In this document: positions 17,408-26,300 of the stretch, in pieces | How positions within the stretch are numbered: position 1 is the first letter of the stretch | Layout: each line of letters opens with the position of its first letter | Source of the DNA: Pseudomonas inefficax | GTDB taxonomy: Bacteria > Pseudomonadota > Gammaproteobacteria > Pseudomonadales > Pseudomonadaceae | NCBI RefSeq assembly: GCF_900277125.1 | Contig: NZ_OPYN01000224.1 | Coordinates: 148,275-212,274, forward strand | Length of the DNA: 64,000 bases | Direction: 5' to 3' | Made by a program: the position numbers and the translations under genes | Notes under the pieces: generated by a model | What the model was told of the DNA's origin: nothing | What the model saw: only the letters and a program-made list of their open reading frames with translations | Database searches by the model: none

Positions 17408-18537
17408 CAGGCCTGCCCCACCAGCGCACGAACTTGCGGCAGCTGCCAGAATGCTTCGCGCACCGCCTGGTCGGAAAAGCGTTCACGCAGGCGCTGCAGC
17501 ATATGCTCGGCACATGTCTGGCGCTGCTGCCCATCGAGCACAGCCATGTGCTTCAGGCCTTGGGCCAGCTGCCCGGCATCGCCCAGCGGGAACAGCACGC
17601 CAACACCCTCGACCACTTCACGGGCGCCGCCACAGGCCGTGGCCAGTACCGGTACACCGGCGACCATGGCTTCGAGCAGGACCATGCCGAACGGCTCATG
17701 GTCGGAGCTCAGGGCGAACACATCAAACGCCTGGAAGTAACGCCGCGCATCCGGCACCTGGCCAAGGAAGTCCACTTGCCCGGCAATGCCCAGCTCAGCG
17801 GCCTGGGCCTTGAGCCTGGCTTCCAGGCGGCCCTTGCCAAGGATTGCCAGGCGGGCGCCGGCGGGCAGCCCCGGCAGCGCTTCGGCAAAGCCACGCAGCA
17901 GGGTGGCCTGGTCCTTGTCCGGGTGCAGGCGCCCGACGTTACCGACAATCCACGCTTGGGCGTCCAGGCCGAGGGCCTGGCGGGCCTCGGCGCGTGGTAC
18001 CAGGGCCGCTTGCAGGGCGTCGATGTCGATGCGGTTGTACAGGGTCTGGATACGCTCTGCCGGCCACTGCGGCAGACAGCGGCGCATGTCGTCGCGTACT
18101 GCGTCCGACACGCCCAGCAAGCTCAGGCGCTTGCTGAACAGGTTGGCGAAGATGCGTCGCCCCTTGCGCTCGTAGTCACCGAAAGCATGGTGCACGCCGA
18201 TCACCGGCAAGCCGGTGCCCAGCAACGCCACGTAGATCGGCTTGAAGCGATGGGCAATGCAGAAGGCGAAATTGCGCTCGGCCGCGATCCGCCGCAACGC
18301 ACGGATGGCGCCGAGTTTCAGGCCGCGCACGGCCTTGGAGCTGAACTCCAGGAACAGCACCTCGTCCGACGCGCAGCCAGCCGCTACCTGCGGGTCGGCG
18401 GCGCCGGTGAGGAACACGGTGGTCACCTGGTAGCCATGCCCCTGGAACAGGCTGGCGTACTGACGGGCGCAGTCCAGGAACGGCCCGTCATAGCCATGGC
18501 AGAACTGCAGGATGCGCGGTTCAGAGCGGCTGGTCAT
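17407..18537 (-). CDS. wapH: LPS core glycosyltransferase, WapH-like (GT4)
   Basis: A 376-residue GT-B enzyme. The C-terminal donor-binding half shows VGNVGRLHPDKDQATLLRGFAEAL, LAILGKGRLE and SSDHEPFGMVLLEAMVAGVPVLATACGGAREVV, with the conserved EPFG...E element. In P. aeruginosa the gene between the carbamoyltransferase and mig-14 is wapH (PA5004), which adds a core sugar; the same order holds here. Its stop shares one base with the mig-14 start, and its start overlaps the end of the carbamoyltransferase gene by 17 bp, so the four genes form one tight operon. Confidence 0.72.
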   Translation of the reverse strand: MTSRSEPRILQFCHGYDGPFLDCARQYASLFQGHGYQVTTVFLTGAADPQVAAGCASDEVLFLEFSSKAVRGLKLGAIRALRRIAAERNFAFCIAHRFKPIYVALLGTGLPVIGVHHAFGDYERKGRRIFANLFSKRLSLLGVSDAVRDDMRRCLPQWPAERIQTLYNRIDIDALQAALVPRAEARQALGLDAQAWIVGNVGRLHPDKDQATLLRGFAEALPGLPAGARLAILGKGRLEARLKAQAAELGIAGQVDFLGQVPDARRYFQAFDVFALSSDHEPFGMVLLEAMVAGVPVLATACGGAREVVEGVGVLFPLGDAGQLAQGLKHMAVLDGQQRQTCAEHMLQRLRERFSDQAVREAFWQLPQVRALVGQA

Positions 18538-20278
18538 ACGGGGCCGCGCCGTCCTTCACAACCAGGATGTCTTCCATGATCAGGTACTGCAGGTCCGAGC
18601 CGAAGAACATGTTCAGGGCGTCGGTCGGCGAGCAGATCATCGGTTCACCACGGCGGTTCAGCGAGGTGTTCAGCGACACGCCGTTGCCTGTCAGGTCTTC
18701 CAGCGCCTTCATCATGTCGTAGTAGCGCGGGTTGTACTCGCGCTTGAGCACCTGGGCACGCGAAGTGCCGTCCTCGTGGACCACTTCCGGCACGCGGGTC
18801 TTCCACTCTTCAGCCACTTCGAAGGTGAAGGTCATGAACGGCGCCGGGTGGTCGACCTTGATCATTTGCGGGGCGACGGTGTCGAGCATCGACGGGCAGA
18901 AAGGTCTCCAGCGTTCGCGGAACTTGATCTGCTCGTTGATGCGGTTGGCCACGCCCGGCACGCTCGGGCAACCGATGATCGAACGGCCGCCCAGGGCACG
19001 GGGGCCGAACTCCATGCGGCCCTGGAACCAGGCCACAGGGTTGCCGTCGACCATGATTTTGGCGATGCGCTGCGGCATGTCGTCGAGCTTGCGCCACTTC
19101 GGCGCGTTCGGATGACGGGCGCAGGCAGCGATAACGTCTTCGTTGGAGTACGAAGGGCCGAGGTAGACGTGTTCCATCTTCTCGACCGGCACGCCACGGG
19201 CGTGGGAAACGTAGGCGGCAGCACCCACGGCGGTACCGGCGTCACCGGAAGCCGGCTGGACGAACAGCTCTTTCAGGTCTGGGCGGGCGATGATCTTCTG
19301 GTTGAGCTTGACGTTCAGCGCGCAACCGCCGGCAAAGGCCAGCTTGCCGGTTTCACGCAGAACGTCGCCCAGGTAGTGGTCGATCATCTGCAGGGCGATC
19401 TTCTCGAACAGCGCCTGCATGCTGGCCGCGTAATGGATGTACGGCTCGTCGGCGATGTCGCCTTCGCGCTTGGGGCCCAGCCATTCGATCAGCTTCGGCG
19501 AGAAGTAGAAGCCCTTGCCCTTCTCTTTATAGCGGCGCAGGCCGATGACGTTGGCGTATTCGGTGTTGATCACCAGTTCGCCGTTTTCGAAGCTGGCCAG
19601 ACGAGAGAAGTCGTACTTGCTGGCGTCACCATATGGCGCCATGCCCATGACCTTGAACTCGCCATCGAGCATCTCGAAGCCGAGGAACTCGGTGATCGCG
19701 CCGTACAGGCCGCCCAGCGAGTCCGGGTCGAAGAACTCCTTGATCTTGTGGATCTTGCCGTTTTCACCATAGCCAAAGAAGGTGGTGGCGTATTCGCCTT
19801 TACCATCGATGCCGAGAATTGCGGTTTTTTCCTTGAAGCCCGAGCAGTGGTAGGCACTGGAGGCGTGGGCCAGGTGGTGCTCTACCGGCTCGATCTTGAC
19901 CTTTTTCGGGTCGAAGCCCAGTTGCTCCAGGCACCAGACGATCTTCTTGCGGTAGCGCTTGTAGCGACGGTTGCCCATCAGGATGGCGTCAAGGGCGCGG
20001 TCCGGGGCGTACCAGTAGCGCTTGGCATAGTGCCAGCGCGCCTTGCCGAACAGGCTGATCGGGGCGAACGGGATGGCTACCACGTCGACGTCGGATGGCT
20101 TGATGCCTGCCTGCTCCAGGCAGAACTTCGCCGACTCGTAGGGCATGCGGTTCTTCGCATGCTTGTCACGCACGAAGCGCTCTTCTTCGGCGGCGGCAAT
20201 CAGTTTGCCGTCAATGTACAAGGCCGCGGAAGGGTCATGGCTAAGGGCGCCGGACAGGCCAAGAATCGTCAATGCCAA
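18521..20278 (-). CDS. Carbamoyltransferase (NodU/CmcH family), LPS core
   Basis: A 585-residue protein of the NodU/HypF-like family, which transfers a carbamoyl group from carbamoyl phosphate through a carbamoyl-adenylate. The N-terminal Kae1-like domain starts ILGLSGALSHDPSAALYIDG and has the metal-site motif VEHHLAHASSAYHCSGF. The central GGCALNVKLNQKI and ASGDAGTAVGAA segments bind nucleotide. The C-terminal domain has RMEFGPRALGGRSIIG and SLNTSLNRRGEPMICSPTDAL. In P. aeruginosa the matching gene (PA5005) is thought to carbamoylate the second heptose of the inner core; the same role is inferred here. It is the first gene of the four-gene minus-strand unit. Confidence 0.9.
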   Translation of the reverse strand: MALTILGLSGALSHDPSAALYIDGKLIAAAEEERFVRDKHAKNRMPYESAKFCLEQAGIKPSDVDVVAIPFAPISLFGKARWHYAKRYWYAPDRALDAILMGNRRYKRYRKKIVWCLEQLGFDPKKVKIEPVEHHLAHASSAYHCSGFKEKTAILGIDGKGEYATTFFGYGENGKIHKIKEFFDPDSLGGLYGAITEFLGFEMLDGEFKVMGMAPYGDASKYDFSRLASFENGELVINTEYANVIGLRRYKEKGKGFYFSPKLIEWLGPKREGDIADEPYIHYAASMQALFEKIALQMIDHYLGDVLRETGKLAFAGGCALNVKLNQKIIARPDLKELFVQPASGDAGTAVGAAAYVSHARGVPVEKMEHVYLGPSYSNEDVIAACARHPNAPKWRKLDDMPQRIAKIMVDGNPVAWFQGRMEFGPRALGGRSIIGCPSVPGVANRINEQIKFRERWRPFCPSMLDTVAPQMIKVDHPAPFMTFTFEVAEEWKTRVPEVVHEDGTSRAQVLKREYNPRYYDMMKALEDLTGNGVSLNTSLNRRGEPMICSPTDALNMFFGSDLQYLIMEDILVVKDGAAPYDQPL

Positions 20279-20382
20279 GGGATTAGCCTCTTCATTCGGT
20301 AGAAATGCGCCACCGGCCTCTTGGGCGGGTGGCGGCTAAAGGGCGGGATTATAACGCAAAGCGCAGTACGCGCATGCCTCTG

Positions 20383-20484
20383 CGAGGGCTGCGCCCTCGA
20401 TCGCGACACAAGGCCGCTCCCACAGGGATAGTGCAACCCTTGTGGGAGCGGCCTTGTGTCGCGAAAGGGCCGCACCGCGGCCCC
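20383..20484. repeat. REP pair 4 (hybrid type)
   Basis: Inverted REP units at 20383-20424 and 20440-20484. They begin TGTGGGAGCGG, as in the second REP type, but continue with CCTTGTGTCGCGA of the first, so they are intermediates between the two subfamilies. The pair lies between the carbamoyltransferase and rlmJ genes. Confidence 0.88.
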
Positions 20485-20532
20485 AGGGATTTCAGCCACA
20501 CCGCATGAGTTTCATGGGCCTGCGCTGTTCGC

Positions 20533-21369
20533 TTATTCAGCGATCAACCAGTCCATCCGGTAGCTACCGGCGGTCTGCGCCAGCTCTTTGGCCAGCCAGG
20601 GCAGCAGCTCCTTCAGTTCGTCTTCCAGCCCCCACGGCGGGTTGGCGATGGCCAGGCCGGAGCCGTTCAAGCCTTGCGGGCTGTCCTGGTGGTGCACATA
20701 CAACTCGACCCGCAGCAGCTTCGGCGCACCGGTGCTGGTCAGATCCTGATAGAAGCGGGTCAGCGAGCGCTGGTCCTTGATCGGGTACCAGATTGCCGCG
20801 ACGGTCTGGCGCATGCGGCCGATCGCTTCTTTCATGGCGGTAGTGCAGCGCTTGAGCTCATCAGCCTGTTCGAACGGCGGGTCGATCAGCATGATCGCGC
20901 GTTTTTCCTGAACCGGCAGCAAGGCCCGCGGCACATGCCAGCCTTCGCCCAGGTGCACGGTCACGCGCGGGTCTTTCTTCATGTTCTCCTTGAGCAGCGG
21001 CCCGTCCTCTGGGTGCTTCTCGTTGAGCAGGGCGCGGTCCTGCTGGCGCATCAGGCGGCGGGCCAGTTCAGGCGAGCCGGGGTAGTAGCGCAGCTCGCCA
21101 TCGGCATTCAGGCGCTTGATGATGCGCAGGTAGTCGTCGGCCATGGCCGGCAGGTCATCGCGATTCCACAGACGGGCGACACCTTCCAGGTACTCGCCGG
21201 TGCGGGTTGCCTGGTCACCCTGCAGGTCATACAGGCCGAGCCCGGCATGGGTATCGATGTAGGCGAACGGCTGCTCCTTGCGCGACATCAGGGCGATGAG
21301 GCGGGTCAGCACGATGTGCTTGAGGACGTCGGCGTGGTTGCCGGCGTGGAAGGCGTGACGATAGTTCAT
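20533..21369 (-). CDS. rlmJ: 23S rRNA (adenine-2030-N6)-methyltransferase RlmJ
   Basis: A 278-residue protein of the RlmJ family, which methylates A2030 of 23S rRNA with SAM. It opens with the hallmark MNYRHAFHAGNHADVLKHIVL and has FAYIDTHAGLGLYDL for SAM binding and a catalytic DPPF motif in IMLIDPPFEQADELKR. The ATG at 21369 is clear; the longer open frame upstream is translated REP sequence. The gene lies between the LPS block and putP, with a REP pair on each side. Confidence 0.94.
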   Translation of the reverse strand: MNYRHAFHAGNHADVLKHIVLTRLIALMSRKEQPFAYIDTHAGLGLYDLQGDQATRTGEYLEGVARLWNRDDLPAMADDYLRIIKRLNADGELRYYPGSPELARRLMRQQDRALLNEKHPEDGPLLKENMKKDPRVTVHLGEGWHVPRALLPVQEKRAIMLIDPPFEQADELKRCTTAMKEAIGRMRQTVAAIWYPIKDQRSLTRFYQDLTSTGAPKLLRVELYVHHQDSPQGLNGSGLAIANPPWGLEDELKELLPWLAKELAQTAGSYRMDWLIAE

Positions 21370-21445
21370 GGCAACTCCTGCGGGGGTGGCAAGTTTACCT
21401 TGCCTTGCAGGCGGAGTCAGGCCTGGCTGCTGATCGGCGGGGGCT

Positions 21446-21532
21446 TCTTCGCGGGTAAACCCGCTCCCACAGGGGTTGCACAGAACTCGAAGCCTGCGAG
21501 GTACCTGTGGGAGCGGGTTCACCCGCGAAGCA
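21446..21532. repeat. REP pair 5 (GGGTTTACCCGCGAAG type)
   Basis: Inverted units at 21446-21474 and 21504-21532, based on TGTGGGAGCGGGTTCACC and CGCGAAG, the second REP subfamily of the window. It lies between rlmJ and putP. Confidence 0.9.
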
Positions 21533-21554
21533 GGCGCCGCCGATTCAACCGGTG

Positions 21555-23033
21555 TTACTTGTCAGCGTGATACGCCGCATCAGCAGTTTCGAAGCGCTTG
21601 ACCATCGCCTGCGACGGGCTGCCCAGCTTGCTCACCACGATGATGGCGATGCTGGCGAACAGGAAGCCCGGGATGATTTCGTACAACCCGAGGGTGTCGA
21701 AGTTCTTCCACAGGATCACGGTCAGGGCGCCGACCACGATACCGGCCAGTGCGCCGTTACGGGTCATGCCTTTCCACAGCACAGAAATCAGCACCACCGG
21801 GCCGAAAGCAGCACCGAAGCCGGCCCAGGCGTAAGCCACCAGGCCCAGCACGCGGTTTTCCGGGTTGGCAGCCATGGCGATGGCGATCAGGGCGACGGCC
21901 AGCACCATCAGGCGCCCAACCCACACCAACTCGACCTGCGAAGCGTTCTTGCGCAGGAAAGACTTGTAGAAGTCTTCGGTCAGGGCGCTGGAGCACACCA
22001 ACAGCTGGCAGCTCAAGGTGCTCATCACCGCAGCCAGGATGGCCGACAGCAGCACACCGGCGACCCACGGGTTGAACAGGATCTTGGCCAGTTCGATGAA
22101 CACACGCTCATGGTTCTCGGTGACCGGGCCCGCCAGTTCAGGGTGCGCAGAGAAGTAGGCGATGCCGAAGAAGCCCACCGCGCAGGTACCGCCCAGGCAC
22201 AGGATCATCCAGGTCATGGAGATGCGACGGGCATTGGCGATCGACTTCACCGAGTCGGCAGCCATGAAGCGCGCCAGGATGTGCGGCTGGCCGAAGTAGC
22301 CCAGACCCCAGCCCATCAGCGAGATGATGCCGATGAAGGTGGCGCCCTTGAGCATGTCGAAGTTGGCCGGGTTCACCGCCTCGATGGCAGCGAAGGTGGT
22401 GTCGAAGCCGCCAGTGGAGATCAGCACGATCACCGGGGTGAGGATCAGCGCAAAGATCATCAGCGACGCCTGCACGGTATCGGTCCAGCTCACCGCCAGG
22501 AAACCACCGACGAAGGTGTAGGCGATGGTCGCTGCGGCGCCGGCCCACAGAGCGGTTTCGTACGACATGCCGAAGGTGCTTTCGAACAGGCGGGCACCGG
22601 CAACGATGCCGGAAGCGCAGTAGATGGTGAAGAACACCAGGATGACGATGGCCGAGATGATCCGCAGCAGGCCGCTATTGTCTTCGAAACGGCTGGAGAA
22701 GTAGTCCGGCAGGGTCAGCGCATCACCGTTGTGCTCGGTCTGCACGCGCAGACGGCCAGCGACGAACAGCCAGTTCAGGTAAGCGCCGACGGTGAGGCCG
22801 ATGGCAATCCAGGCTTCGGACAAGCCGGAGAAGTAGATAGCGCCCGGCAGGCCCATCAGCAGCCAGCCACTCATGTCGGAAGCGCCGGCGGAAAGCGCGG
22901 TGACCACACTCCCCAGGCTGCGACCGCCGAGGATGTAGTCGGAAAGGTTGTTGGTGGAGCGATAGGCGGCGAAGCCGATCAGCACCATTGCGGCGATATA
23001 GATCACGAAAGTGATCGTTAGTGGATTGCCCAT
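21555..23033 (-). CDS. putP: Sodium/proline symporter PutP
   Basis: A 492-residue inner-membrane protein of the solute:sodium symporter family with about 13 helices, which imports L-proline with Na+. N-terminal MGNPLTITFVIYIAAMVLIGFAAYRSTNNLSDYILGGRSLGSVVTALSAGASDMSGWLLMG is highly typical of PutP, including the Asp and Ser/Thr residues of the Na+ and proline sites. It is divergent from putA across a 357 bp control region holding GTTGCAC boxes, so transport and catabolism are probably co-regulated by PutA. Confidence 0.95.
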   Translation of the reverse strand: MGNPLTITFVIYIAAMVLIGFAAYRSTNNLSDYILGGRSLGSVVTALSAGASDMSGWLLMGLPGAIYFSGLSEAWIAIGLTVGAYLNWLFVAGRLRVQTEHNGDALTLPDYFSSRFEDNSGLLRIISAIVILVFFTIYCASGIVAGARLFESTFGMSYETALWAGAAATIAYTFVGGFLAVSWTDTVQASLMIFALILTPVIVLISTGGFDTTFAAIEAVNPANFDMLKGATFIGIISLMGWGLGYFGQPHILARFMAADSVKSIANARRISMTWMILCLGGTCAVGFFGIAYFSAHPELAGPVTENHERVFIELAKILFNPWVAGVLLSAILAAVMSTLSCQLLVCSSALTEDFYKSFLRKNASQVELVWVGRLMVLAVALIAIAMAANPENRVLGLVAYAWAGFGAAFGPVVLISVLWKGMTRNGALAGIVVGALTVILWKNFDTLGLYEIIPGFLFASIAIIVVSKLGSPSQAMVKRFETADAAYHADK

Positions 23034-23390
23034 GCGTGTGCCCTGGCGTTTGTTTTTATGTCATGCACAACCGCAGCCATGGCGGTTGCACCCAGGCGGC
23101 GAATCGTATGCAACAACGCAAAGCGGGTGCAACCATTTTTCATTTGCAAGTTGCACCTGCTCGTGCATTTTCCGAAAAATCTGATTTTTTGCTCCTTTTT
23201 GGAGCAAAAAGCCTGCTTTCAAGAATAAAACGCACCAGAAACGACCCTTTTCAGAATATGAAAATGGCAGTCGGACGAGTTGCACCTTTTCCGTCAAAAA
23301 TTCGGGTTGCACCTGGTTGCACCCGAATTGTCCTACAGCTACTCTTGGCGTCAGCTTAGGCCACAACCGTGGCAATAACGAGGATAAGAA
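23034..23390. promoter_or_regulatory. putP-putA divergent control region with GTTGCAC boxes
   Basis: This 357 bp gap holds no gene. It contains at least six copies of GTTGCAC or its reverse complement, at about 23084-23093, 23125-23134, 23150-23157, 23279-23286, 23304-23313 and 23315-23324, with weaker TGCACAACC and TATGCAAC variants near 23064 and 23107. The trifunctional PutA has an N-terminal ribbon-helix-helix domain, and E. coli PutA binds GTTGCA operators in the same intergenic region. These boxes are therefore the likely PutA operators, clustered near each start. Confidence 0.8.
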
Positions 23391-26300
23391 ATGGCGACGA
23401 CCACCCTTGGGGTCAAACTCGATGACCCGACCCGTGAGCGACTCAAGGCAGCTGCGCAGTCGATTGACCGCACCCCGCACTGGTTGATCAAGCAAGCGAT
23501 CTTCAATTACCTGGAGAAGCTCGAGGGTGGTGCCACCCTGACCGAACTCAACGGCCATGCCAGCAACCTGGCTGACGACGCCGGAGAGGTCCAGCCCGAA
23601 CACAGCCACCAGTGCTTCCTCGAGTTCGCCGAGAGCATCCTGCCGCAGTCGGTACTGCGCTCGGCGATCACCGCCGCCTACCGCCGCCCCGAGCAGGAAG
23701 TGGTGCCGATGCTGCTGGAGCAGGCGCGCCTGAGCGCCCCGCTGGCCGAAGCGACCAACAAGATGGCCGCCGGCATCGCCGAAAAACTGCGTAACCAGAA
23801 GAGCGCTGGCGGTCGTGCCGGCATCGTCCAGGGCCTGCTGCAGGAGTTCTCGCTGTCGTCCCAGGAAGGCGTGGCACTGATGTGCCTGGCCGAAGCCTTG
23901 CTGCGCATCCCCGACAAGGGCACTCGTGACGCGCTGATCCGCGACAAGATCAGCACCGGCAACTGGCAGCCGCACCTGGGCAACAGCCCGTCGCTGTTCG
24001 TCAACGCCGCCACCTGGGGCCTGCTGCTGACCGGCAAGCTGGTGTCCACCCACAACGAATCCGGCCTCACCTCTTCGCTCACCCGCATTATCGGCAAGAG
24101 CGGCGAGCCGATGATCCGCAAGGGCGTCGACATGGCCATGCGCCTTATGGGCGAGCAGTTCGTTACCGGCGAAACCATCGCCGAAGCCCTGGCCAACGCC
24201 AGCCGCTTCGAGTCCAAGGGCTTCCGCTATTCCTACGACATGCTCGGCGAAGCCGCACTGACCGAGCACGACGCACAGAAGTACCTGGCGTCCTACGAGC
24301 AGGCCATCCACTCGATTGGCAAGGCCTCCCATGGCCGTGGCATCTATGAAGGCCCGGGCATCTCGATCAAGCTGTCGGCGCTGCACCCGCGCTACAGCCG
24401 CGCCCAGTACGAGCGCGTGATGGAAGAGCTGTACCCGCGCCTGCTGTCGCTGACCCTGCTGGCCAAGCAGTACGACATCGGCCTGAACATCGACGCCGAA
24501 GAAGCCGACCGCCTGGAGCTGTCGCTCGACCTGCTCGAGCGCCTGTGCTTCGAGCCTTCGCTGGCCGGCTGGAACGGTATCGGCTTCGTCATCCAGGCCT
24601 ATCAGAAACGCTGCCCGTATGTGATCGACTATGTCATCGACCTGGCCAAGCGCAGCCGCCACCGCCTGATGATTCGCCTGGTGAAAGGCGCCTACTGGGA
24701 CAGCGAAATCAAGCGCGCCCAGGTCGAAGGCCTGGAAGGCTACCCGGTCTACACCCGCAAGGTGTACACCGACGTGTCCTACGTCGCCTGCGCCCGCAAG
24801 CTGCTGGCAGTGCCAGAAGCCATCTACCCGCAGTTCGCCACCCACAACGCCCACACCCTGTCGGCCATCTACCACATTGCCGGTCAGAACTATTACCCGG
24901 GCCAGTACGAGTTCCAGTGCCTGCACGGCATGGGCGAGCCGCTTTACGAGCAGGTGGTCGGCAAGATTTCCGAAGGCAAGCTGAACCGCCCGTGCCGCGT
25001 CTATGCACCGGTCGGCACCCACGAAACATTGCTGGCCTACCTGGTGCGTCGCCTGCTGGAAAACGGCGCCAACACCTCGTTCGTCAACCGCATCGCCGAC
25101 CACTCGATTTCCATCCAGGAACTGGTCGCCGACCCGGTCGCCAGCATCGAGCGCATGGGCACCCAGGAAGGCAGCATAGGCCTGCCGCACCCACGTATCC
25201 CGCTGCCGCGTGAACTGTATGGCAGCGAGCGGGCCAACTCGGCCGGCATCGACATGGCCAACGAACACCGCCTGGCATCGCTGTCCTGCGCCATGCTGGC
25301 CACCGCCCACAACGACTGGAAAGCCACGCCACTGCTGGCCTGCGCCGCCAGCGAGGGTGCAGTCGCACCGGTGCTGAACCCGGCGGACCACCGCGACGTG
25401 GTCGGCCATGTTCAGGAAGCCACTGTCGCCGACGTCGACAATGCCATCCAGTGCGCACTGAATGCAGCACCGATCTGGCAGGCCACCCCGCCGGCCGAGC
25501 GTGCCGCCATTCTGGAGCGCACCGCCGACCTGATGGAGGCCGAAATCCAGCCGCTGATGGGCCTGCTCATCCGCGAGGCCGGCAAGACCTTCGCCAACGC
25601 CATCGCCGAAGTGCGTGAAGCCGTGGATTTCCTGCGCTATTACGCGGTGCAGGCACGCAACGATTTCAGCAACGACGCCCACCGCCCGCTGGGCCCTGTG
25701 GTGTGCATCAGCCCGTGGAACTTCCCGCTGGCGATCTTCACCGGTCAGGTGGCCGCAGCGCTCGCCGCCGGCAACCCGGTCCTGGCCAAGCCGGCCGAGC
25801 AAACCCCGCTGATCGCTGCGCAGGCCGTGCGCCTGCTGCTGGAAGCCGGCATCCCTGAAGGCGTGCTGCAACTGCTGCCAGGCCGCGGTGAAACCGTCGG
25901 TGCCGGCCTGGTGGGTGACGAGCGCGTCAAAGGCGTGATGTTCACCGGTTCCACCGAAGTGGCCCGCCTGCTGCAGCGCAATGTTGCCGGCCGCCTGGAC
26001 AACCAGGGCCGCCCGATCCCGCTGATCGCCGAAACGGGTGGCCAGAACGCGATGATCGTCGATTCCTCGGCACTGACCGAGCAGGTAGTGATCGATGTGG
26101 TGTCCTCGGCCTTCGACAGCGCCGGTCAGCGTTGCTCGGCACTGCGCGTGCTGTGCCTGCAGGAAGACTCCGCCGACCGCGTGATCGAAATGCTCAAGGG
26201 CGCCATGGCCGAAAGCCGCCTGGGCTGCCCGGACCGCCTGGCCGTGGACATCGGCCCGGTGATCGACGCCGAAGCCAAGGCCGGCATCGAGAAGCACATC

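Noticed and set aside
18512..20302. Long open frame antisense to the carbamoyltransferase gene
   Set aside because: The composition is shadow-like (runs of V, A, H, D), there is no ribosome-binding site logic, and the opposite strand encodes a clear NodU-family enzyme.
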